Assembly (NCBI GenBank): GCA_904501935.1 | Contig: CAJGDA010000039.1 | Coordinates: 1 to 12,205 of the forward strand | Direction: 5' to 3' | Origin: an uncultured Methanobrevibacter sp. | GTDB taxonomy: Archaea > Methanobacteriota > Methanobacteria > Methanobacteriales > Methanobacteriaceae | DNA: 12,205 nucleotides | In this document: in pieces, positions 7,452 to 12,205 of the stretch | How the letters are laid out: every line of letters begins with the position of its first letter | Numbering within the stretch: position 1 is the first letter of the stretch | Program-made: the position numbers and the translations under genes | The notes under the pieces: model-generated | The model's input: the letters and a program-made list of their open reading frames with translations, nothing else | Databases searched by the model: none | Told to the model about the DNA's origin: nothing

Positions 7452-7718
7452 ATACATTACAAATAATGTATATGCAATAACCCAAGTAAAGTAAAATGGT
7501 GCAATTCCATCCCATAACCATTGGGAAAATCCTGAAATTTCATCTCCAGCGATTTTTTGTGAGAATTGACCAACAAAGTACAATACAATTAACGCAACAA
7601 AGAACGCTAATATATCATTTTTAAATCCAAACCAACCGACAGTGAAACCGGTTGAAAGAAGTGCTGCAAAAAGAGCTGCAACAATATGAATAGTAGTAAC
7701 TTTAACAGTTGTGTCCAT
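7446..7718 (-). CDS. Small three-helix membrane protein, possibly EMC6-like
   Basis: The 90-aa product has three hydrophobic segments (about 9-28, 34-53 and 70-90) and almost no loops. By eye it resembles archaeal EMC6-like/DUF5379 proteins. Helix 1 is an Ala/Leu/Gly segment ending near GWFGF, helix 2 is followed by a short charged linker, and a conserved-looking glycine (Gly71) opens a helix 3 with aromatic residues (FYFTW). EMC6 is a core partner of the EMC3 membrane insertase in eukaryotes, so a role in membrane protein insertion is an inference only. Upstream in-frame ATGs (7826 and 7730) are rejected: GGAGG at 7724-7728, five bases before ATG 7718, is a strong ribosome binding site and overlaps the 7730 ATG. 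The stop overlaps the DUF2070 stop by 6 bp. Confidence 0.8.
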   Translation of the reverse strand: MDTTVKVTTIHIVAALFAALLSTGFTVGWFGFKNDILAFFVALIVLYFVGQFSQKIAGDEISGFSQWLWDGIAPFYFTWVIAYTLFVMYL

Positions 7719-7800
7719 GATATCCTCCATAAAATTAAATATATTAATATAATTTAGTAAGTTATAATATATTAAAGTATTGATAAAAAGGTGGTAAATA
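7719..7800. promoter_or_regulatory. Interleaved divergent promoters, small membrane protein / rqcH
   Basis: Two TATA-like elements are present, TAATATAATT (7745-7754) and TTATAATATA (7762-7771). The left one is well placed for rqcH on the + strand, with a start near 7773. The right one suits the small membrane gene on the - strand, with a start near 7741. The two promoters would therefore cross each other. The rqcH ribosome binding site GGTGG is at 7790-7794. Confidence 0.4.
7724..7728 (-). promoter_or_regulatory. Ribosome binding site deciding the small membrane protein start
   Basis: The - strand reads GGAGG, five bases before ATG 7718. The nearest in-frame upstream ATG (7730) overlaps it and would add only four residues (MEDI), so 7718 is the true start. 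Confidence 0.75.
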
Positions 7801-9807
7801 ATGAAACCCATGTCAAATGTAGACATTTATACAATTAGTGATGAACTAAATAATTTATTAAGTGGTGCTAGAGTTGATAAATCATTTCAACCTACAAAAG
7901 ATATTGTAGTGATGAGATTTCATGTTCCCGGAACAGGCAGAATTGATTTAGTGATGCAATGTGGCTCTAGAATACATATAAGCCAATATCCATTGGAGAA
8001 TCCGACCACACCACCGACATTTCCAATGCTCTTAAGAAAAAGGATTAAAGGAGCTCACGTTGAAAGCATAAAGCAGCATAATTTTGACCGCGTAGTTGAA
8101 ATTAAAGTTAAAAAAGATAAATATTATACAATTATCGTTGAGTTATTTGATAAAGGAAATATAATTCTATTAGATGATGAGAATAACATTATTTTACCTC
8201 TTAAAAGACAGCAATTAAGTGCAAGAGACATAAGCTCTAAAAGAGAGTATGCATTTCCTGAAGAAAGAGGAATAAATCCTATCAATGTCACTGAAGAAGA
8301 ATTAAAAGAATTATTCAATAATAGTGACAGGGATGTAGTAAGAACACTTGCAATGAATGGGCTTGGAAGCTTGTATGCTGAAGAGATTATCGAACGAGCG
8401 AACGATGTTGTTGATATAGATAAGAATACTTTAACAACAGAATTGGACGATGCCCAAATTTCTGGAATTTACAATGCTCTTAAAAAATTATTTGATAATT
8501 TAAAAGATGGATTAATTAAACCACAAATTGCAAAAAAAGATTCGAAAGAAGATGTGATTCCGCTAGATTTAGTTAAATATCATGACTTTGAAAAAACATA
8601 CTACGCCAATTTTAATGAAGCATGTGATGAATTTTATTCTAAAAAAGTTAACACAAACATCAAGGACATAAAAGAAGCTGCATGGAATAAGAAAGTGAAC
8701 AAGTTTGAAAAAAGATTAACTTTACAACAAGAAACCCTTGATAATTTTACAAGAACAATTGAAGACAGTCAACATAAGGGAGAGGTTATCTATTCTAATT
8801 ACCCTTCAATTGAAAACATCATAAATGTTGTAAACACAGCAAGAGGTAAAGATTACTCTTTTAAAGAAATTGGAAAAATCTTAAAAAAGGCGAAAGAAGA
8901 TGGAATGTCTGAAGCGCAAATTTATGAATCCATCGATAAGATGGGTGTTTTAACATTGGACATTGATAATACAAAGTTAATTATCGATCCAAAACTAACA
9001 ATTCCTGAAAATGCAGAAATATATTATGAAAAAGCTAAAAAAGCAAAAAGAAAAACAAAAGGTGCTTTAATAGCTATTGAAAATACTAAAAAACAATTAG
9101 AAGAAATCAAAACTAAAAAGGACATGGCAATGCAGCGTGTTGAAGTACCTAAAAAGAGAGTGAAAAAGAACTTGAAATGGTATGAAAAATTAAGATGGTT
9201 TATAAGCTCCGACAATGTTTTAGTAATAGGCGGAAGAGATGCAAACAGCAATGAGAGCATTGTTAAAAAATATTTAGAACCAAACGATATTTATTTACAT
9301 GCAGATATACACGGTGCAAGTTCAACTGCTATAAAATTAAACGGAGCTAAATTAAATGATAATCTCCTCAAAGAATCTGGAGAGTTTGCAGCTTCATTTT
9401 CATCTGCTTGGTCGATGGGCTTCACAACCCAAGATGTATTTTGGGTTCATCCAGACCAAGTTTCAAAAACACCTGAAGCAGGGGAATTCTTAGCAAAAGG
9501 GTCCTTTGTTATAAGGGGCCACCGCAATTATATTAGGGGTGCAAGAGTAAAACTGGCAGTTGGAATTGTTGACTACGAAGGAAAAAGAATTATGGCAGGT
9601 CCAATAGAAGCGGTTGAAGCTCATTGTGACAATTATGTTGTATTGAAACCAGGATTTACAAAAAAAGAAGCAATAGCTAAAAAAGTATTGCATAAAATTA
9701 ATGAAGATGACCTACTAACACTTGATGACATTATCAGAGTATTGCCTTCAGGAAAATGCGACATTGATGAAGACTATCATCAGAGAAAAAAATATGAAAG
9801 GAATTAA
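7801..9807 (+). CDS. rqcH: NFACT-family ribosome quality control protein (RqcH/NEMF/Rqc2 homolog)
   Basis: The 668-aa protein has the NFACT layout. NFACT-N covers about 1-165 and ends its signature with NFDR (94-97), whose Asp-Arg pair matches the residues needed for tRNA-dependent tailing in bacterial RqcH. A helix-hairpin-helix-like segment, NGLGSLYAEEII, lies at 186-197. A long, charged, coiled-coil-prone middle spans about 285-450. The NFACT-R (DUF814) RNA-binding domain starts at WYEKLRWF near 460 and contains LHADIHGASS. Such proteins bind stalled 50S subunits carrying peptidyl-tRNA and, in bacteria, add alanine tails. The same role in archaea is inferred. The older label fibronectin-binding protein A should not be taken as function. 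ATG 7801 has GGTGG six bases upstream; ATG 7810 is an unlikely alternative. The stop overlaps the convergent hydrolase by 4 bp. Confidence 0.92.
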   Translation: MKPMSNVDIYTISDELNNLLSGARVDKSFQPTKDIVVMRFHVPGTGRIDLVMQCGSRIHISQYPLENPTTPPTFPMLLRKRIKGAHVESIKQHNFDRVVEIKVKKDKYYTIIVELFDKGNIILLDDENNIILPLKRQQLSARDISSKREYAFPEERGINPINVTEEELKELFNNSDRDVVRTLAMNGLGSLYAEEIIERANDVVDIDKNTLTTELDDAQISGIYNALKKLFDNLKDGLIKPQIAKKDSKEDVIPLDLVKYHDFEKTYYANFNEACDEFYSKKVNTNIKDIKEAAWNKKVNKFEKRLTLQQETLDNFTRTIEDSQHKGEVIYSNYPSIENIINVVNTARGKDYSFKEIGKILKKAKEDGMSEAQIYESIDKMGVLTLDIDNTKLIIDPKLTIPENAEIYYEKAKKAKRKTKGALIAIENTKKQLEEIKTKKDMAMQRVEVPKKRVKKNLKWYEKLRWFISSDNVLVIGGRDANSNESIVKKYLEPNDIYLHADIHGASSTAIKLNGAKLNDNLLKESGEFAASFSSAWSMGFTTQDVFWVHPDQVSKTPEAGEFLAKGSFVIRGHRNYIRGARVKLAVGIVDYEGKRIMAGPIEAVEAHCDNYVVLKPGFTKKEAIAKKVLHKINEDDLLTLDDIIRVLPSGKCDIDEDYHQRKKYERN

Positions 9808-10523
9808 TCCTGATAATTTTCAGGATTATATTCAAAATATTCATTTGAATTCATAACCACAACATCAATGTTAGGGTTAAACTGACTTACAAAATTAGCA
9901 AAAATTGCCGGATCTTGTTCTATTGGCGGGAAAGTATTGTAATGCATTGGGATAACTATTTTTGGGTTCATCCACATTGTAGCTAAAGCGGCCTCAAAAG
10001 GACCCATTGTAAACTTATCTCCAATAGGAACCATTACTACATCAGGTTTATATATTGCTCCAACAATATCTTTCATATCACCAAACAAACCAGTGTCACC
10101 ACAATGATATATTTTAGTTCCATCTTCAAAGGTTATTAAAAAGCTTGCAGCAGTCCCTCCAGGAACTATTTCTTCAACAACATCAATATCTGATGAATGT
10201 TTAGCTTCAAGCATAGTGAACTTAATATTTCTAAATATAAAAGACCCACCAATATTCACACCAATGTTCCTAATTCCTTGTTTAGCTAAAAAGAGTGAAA
10301 TTTCGTGAATACATGCAATAGGAGCATTGGTACTGTTTGATATTTCTAAAGCATCACCAAAATGGTCAGAATGTCCATGTGTTAGCAGAATTATATCTGG
10401 ATTTAATTCTTCTACCGGAACTTGACAAGCAGGATTATTGCTAATAAATGGATCTATCAAAATTTTTATATTATCATCACTAACAATTTCAAAAGCTGAA
10501 TGACCTAACCACCTAATTTCCAT
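9804..10523 (-). CDS. UPF0173 metal-dependent hydrolase (metallo-beta-lactamase fold)
   Basis: This is a 239-aa intracellular metallo-beta-lactamase-fold protein of the UPF0173 family. THGHSDHFGD supplies the metal ligands His49, His51, Asp53 and His54, with His109, Asp143 in HCGDTG and His194 in PMHYNTFPPIEQDP completing the dinuclear site. GDKFTMGPFEAA is a further family hallmark. The site is complete, so the enzyme is probably active, but the family's natural substrate is not known to me. Length is normal and there is no signal peptide. The ATG overlaps the TAA of the upstream 386-aa gene by one base (TAATG), and GGGGGAA lies just before it, so the two genes are translationally coupled. 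It ends 4 bp inside convergent rqcH. Confidence 0.9.
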   Translation of the reverse strand: MEIRWLGHSAFEIVSDDNIKILIDPFISNNPACQVPVEELNPDIILLTHGHSDHFGDALEISNSTNAPIACIHEISLFLAKQGIRNIGVNIGGSFIFRNIKFTMLEAKHSSDIDVVEEIVPGGTAASFLITFEDGTKIYHCGDTGLFGDMKDIVGAIYKPDVVMVPIGDKFTMGPFEAALATMWMNPKIVIPMHYNTFPPIEQDPAIFANFVSQFNPNIDVVVMNSNEYFEYNPENYQD

Positions 10524-11683
10524 TAAGCTGTTCCCCCAGCAACACTCATAAGAATATTTTCATCTAAACTTGATGCAATATTCCAAGTTCTTTCGAAATC
10601 AGCCCTAATATTTGAGATGGAAGTTCTATCGTCAAATACCGCACCATATTCTATGTCATTTTGACCATCTGAAATAATCATTGCATAAGAATCATCAGTT
10701 ATCAGATTAACAGTATGGACTTTAGGAACTGTTTTAATATGAACGCCTTGTTTTAAAAGAGAAGATATTAAAAACATATAGGACATGTCTGAAACATCAA
10801 ATTCATCGATGATTACTCTAGAATAAATTGTAGGCACATGAGATAAGAAGCCATCGGATAAATCGGTTAATGAAGGAATTTCCAACATGATTTCTTTATT
10901 AACATGAGCTGCTAATTGGTCAAATGCTTCTTGAGAAGTTACTAATCCCCCATTACAAACTACATAACTTTTAAGCAATTTTGGAACTGGTAAACTTTCA
11001 GGATTATTAATATCAATTTTAATATCTCTAGTTTCAGCCACTTCAGGTGCTACTAAAGTTTGAGTATCGGCAACTTCATTAACAACAGGAGCCGGCTCTT
11101 CTAGTGCACGTTTAATTTCAGCAGATTTGTCCTGTTCAACAACAAATGGTGGTATCTCCTCAACAATATAATCTGTTTGGCGTCTTTTTGGAGTTCTAGT
11201 TACTTTAATTGGTTTTCCGTAATTTGGGGTAAAGACTAACTGCCTATCCAAATCAATGTCTCTTTCTTCCCTTTGAACCACATTTAAAACAGCTTTAGGA
11301 TTATCAGCAAATGGATCTTCATAGTATTCGCCAGGAGTTGCATCAGGATAATCTTCAATAACTAAGTCTTCATATTCCAAATCATCCTCATAATCATTAT
11401 AATCCCTACGAATTTTTAAAGGCCTGTTTGCATTATCTGATTTCATTTCAGATGAGGATAGATTGCTTTCTTTTGATTCTAAAAATTCTTTAATCAAATT
11501 AGTAGTCCTATCTGCGTTTGAATCAACAAAATAGCTAACAATCATTATCACTCCAATGATTGAAATGATCAAACCGACTACTATTAAAAAATCTAATAAT
11601 TTATATACACTTGTCTCATACGCTATGAGAACACCAATTACAAATAAAATAAAACCTGAAATTAATTTTATTGTATTTCCCAC
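10523..11683 (-). CDS. Membrane-anchored protein with degenerate PLD-like C-terminal domain
   Basis: I recognise no named family for the whole 386-aa protein. Two hydrophobic helices (about 5-22 and 30-52) form an N-terminal hairpin anchor. Residues 55-235 are low in hydrophobics, very charged and Pro-rich (EDDLEYEDLVIEDYPD, then KRRQTDYIVEEIPPF), and are probably disordered. Residues 238-370 look folded and resemble phospholipase-D-like or TrmB-effector modules: a strand-helix start, GVHIKTVPKVHTVNLITDD at 313-331, then EYGAVFDD and FERTWNIA. In the HxKxxxxD position it has His323 and the Asp but Val instead of Lys, so PLD catalysis is unlikely. The start is GTG with GGGTGA (11688-11693) four bases upstream. 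The gene is coupled to the UPF0173 hydrolase by a TAATG overlap. Confidence 0.8.
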   Translation of the reverse strand: MGNTIKLISGFILFVIGVLIAYETSVYKLLDFLIVVGLIISIIGVIMIVSYFVDSNADRTTNLIKEFLESKESNLSSSEMKSDNANRPLKIRRDYNDYEDDLEYEDLVIEDYPDATPGEYYEDPFADNPKAVLNVVQREERDIDLDRQLVFTPNYGKPIKVTRTPKRRQTDYIVEEIPPFVVEQDKSAEIKRALEEPAPVVNEVADTQTLVAPEVAETRDIKIDINNPESLPVPKLLKSYVVCNGGLVTSQEAFDQLAAHVNKEIMLEIPSLTDLSDGFLSHVPTIYSRVIIDEFDVSDMSYMFLISSLLKQGVHIKTVPKVHTVNLITDDSYAMIISDGQNDIEYGAVFDDRTSISNIRADFERTWNIASSLDENILMSVAGGTA

Positions 11684-11687
11684 GATT

Positions 11688-11693
11688 TCACCC
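11688..11693 (-). promoter_or_regulatory. Ribosome binding site for the GTG start of the 386-aa gene
   Basis: The - strand reads GGGTGA, four bases before GTG 11683. This strong match to the archaeal anti-Shine-Dalgarno supports the non-ATG start. Confidence 0.7.
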
Positions 11694-11733
11694 TTATAAA
11701 TTTTTAATCACTCTATTATTTAACTACTATAAA

Positions 11734-11743
11734 ATATATAACT
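11734..11743 (-). promoter_or_regulatory. TATA-like box for the 386-aa / UPF0173 operon
   Basis: The - strand reads TTATATATTT, which would place transcription near 11714 and give a leader of about 30 bases before GTG 11683. A second TATA-like stretch (TTTATAAATA, near 11749-11758 on the same strand) is an alternative. Confidence 0.45.
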
Positions 11744-11821
11744 CACTATTTATAAACCTAATGGAAAAAAACACGAAAATTAGATGAAAAAAGCAAATAA
11801 ATAATACTTTTTATTAAAATA

Positions 11822-11835
11822 GTAATATTAATATA
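11822..11835 (+). promoter_or_regulatory. TATA-like box for the pilin-like gene pair
   Basis: GTAATATTAATATA lies about 25 bases ahead of a possible start near 11855, just upstream of the GGTGA ribosome binding site at 11859-11863. The surrounding DNA is AT-rich, so the assignment is approximate. Confidence 0.35.
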
Positions 11836-11868
11836 GTGAAAATTATAATTTAATAATTGGTGAATACT

Positions 11869-12066
11869 ATGAAAAAAATCATTAATGAGAATTCTGGACA
11901 AGGTGCCGCCGAGTACATTTTACTCTTTGGTGGAGTACTAGTTATTGCATTACTGGCATTAACTATCTACAGGTCATATATGGAAACAAGTGATGTTAGC
12001 TTAAAAGCAAAAGATGACATAATTGATGTTAGAAATACTATACTCGACAACAGAACCCATGTTTAG
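11869..12066 (+). CDS. Small class III signal peptide (DUF361) pilin-like protein
   Basis: The 65-aa precursor begins MKKIINENSG, followed by QGAAEYILL and a single hydrophobic helix (about 17-35), then a short polar tail with no second membrane segment. This is the archaeal class III signal peptide pattern (QxxxE followed by a hydrophobic core). In Methanococcus the peptidase EppA cuts such precursors just before the glutamine. Cleavage after Gly10 would leave a mature protein of about 55 residues with Glu at +5. A pilus subunit or minor pilin is the natural reading, though no assembly ATPase or platform gene is in view. In-frame TTG 11857 and GTG 11860 fall in the ribosome binding site GGTGA (11859-11863), so ATG 11869 is the start. 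The next gene starts inside its last codons. Confidence 0.85.
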   Translation: MKKIINENSGQGAAEYILLFGGVLVIALLALTIYRSYMETSDVSLKAKDDIIDVRNTILDNRTHV

Positions 12067-12205
12067 TGAGAAATTAGATAACAAAGGACAAGGGAGTGCC
12101 GAATTAATTTTAATAGTTGGCAGCCTAATAATAGTAGTGCTCCTTGTAGGAAGTTATATATCAAATATGACTGAAAAAACAAATACAAATTTAAAAAATT
12201 TGTTA
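12059..12205 (+). CDS. Second class III signal peptide pilin-like protein, cut by the window edge
   Basis: From ATG 12059 the frame stays open to the last base and gives 49 residues of an unfinished protein. The first residues are MFSEKLDNKG, then QGSAELILI at 11-19, then a hydrophobic helix to about residue 36 and a polar Asn/Thr/Lys-rich stretch. The leader length (10), the Gly-Gln cleavage junction and Glu at +5 match the gene before it, so the two precursors are very probably processed by the same EppA-type peptidase. The start overlaps the previous stop by 8 bp (12059-12066) in another frame. No ribosome binding site is visible, so translation is likely coupled to the first gene. The full length and the C-terminal domain lie outside the window. 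Confidence 0.82.
   Translation, partial: MFSEKLDNKGQGSAELILIVGSLIIVVLLVGSYISNMTEKTNTNLKNLL

Noticed and set aside
7719..7826. N-terminal extension of the small membrane protein back to ATG 7826
   Set aside because: It would read through the AT-rich promoter region and the start of rqcH. GGAGG at 7724-7728 points to ATG 7718.
9024..9693. Two open frames antisense to rqcH
   Set aside because: The Lys-rich coding strand of rqcH yields Phe/Leu/Ser-rich antisense frames by composition alone.
7801..9807. Adhesin role for the NFACT protein, from the old fibronectin-binding protein label
   Set aside because: There is no signal peptide or membrane segment, and the NFACT-N and NFACT-R architecture points to ribosome quality control.
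1..12205. Mobile elements, CRISPR arrays, tRNA or rRNA genes, or a defence island
   Set aside because: I found no transposase, integrase, regularly spaced repeats, tRNA-like fold or defence nuclease. The gene content is core metabolism, translation and cell surface.

Overview
The window is AT-rich archaeal DNA and most resembles a Methanobacteriales methanogen of the Methanobrevibacter or Methanosphaera type. That placement is my inference. It rests on the two-subunit-type pyruvate carboxylase A subunit followed by a biotin protein ligase, an MJ0158-type PLP enzyme, a DUF2070 membrane protein, an archaeal NFACT/RqcH protein, class III (DUF361) pilin signal peptides, GGTGA/GAGG ribosome binding sites and TTTATATA-like TATA boxes. 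I see no IS element, CRISPR array, tRNA, rRNA or prophage gene. The base composition looks even throughout.

Layout. Positions 1-297 hold the probable tail of a + strand gene and a gene-poor, AT-rich stretch with one terminator-like hairpin. A METTL5/COG2263-type adenine methylase (298-927, -) diverges from pycA (999-2492, +), which is followed after 16 bp by birA (2509-3426, +). The - strand pair 4571-4900 (unknown 109-aa protein) and 3416-4570 (MJ0158/SelA-like PLP enzyme) forms a stop-to-start coupled operon. Next come a fumarate hydratase beta subunit (4995-5516, -), a DUF2070 membrane protein (5631-7451, +), a 90-aa three-helix membrane protein that may be EMC6-like (7446-7718, -) and the RqcH/NEMF homolog (7801-9807, +). 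A UPF0173 metallo-beta-lactamase-fold hydrolase (9804-10523, -) is coupled to an upstream membrane-anchored 386-aa protein (10523-11683, -). The right end carries two tandem overlapping genes for small class III-signal secreted pilin-like proteins. The second is cut by the window edge and begins inside the first.

How the genes work together. PycA and BirA form a functional unit: BirA biotinylates the carrier subunit PycB, encoded elsewhere, so that pyruvate carboxylase can make oxaloacetate. Fumarate hydratase acts later in the same reductive, incomplete TCA branch (oxaloacetate to malate to fumarate to succinate to 2-oxoglutarate). RqcH serves ribosome quality control, and the divergent small membrane protein may belong to the membrane insertase machinery. 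The right end concerns the cell surface.

Most of this is ordinary core-genome content for such an archaeon. I do not find a clear new multi-gene system. The best leads are the tandem pilin-like genes, the 386-aa protein with a degenerate PLD-like C-terminus coupled to a UPF0173 hydrolase, the EMC6-like candidate beside RqcH, and three convergent gene pairs whose stop codons all overlap.
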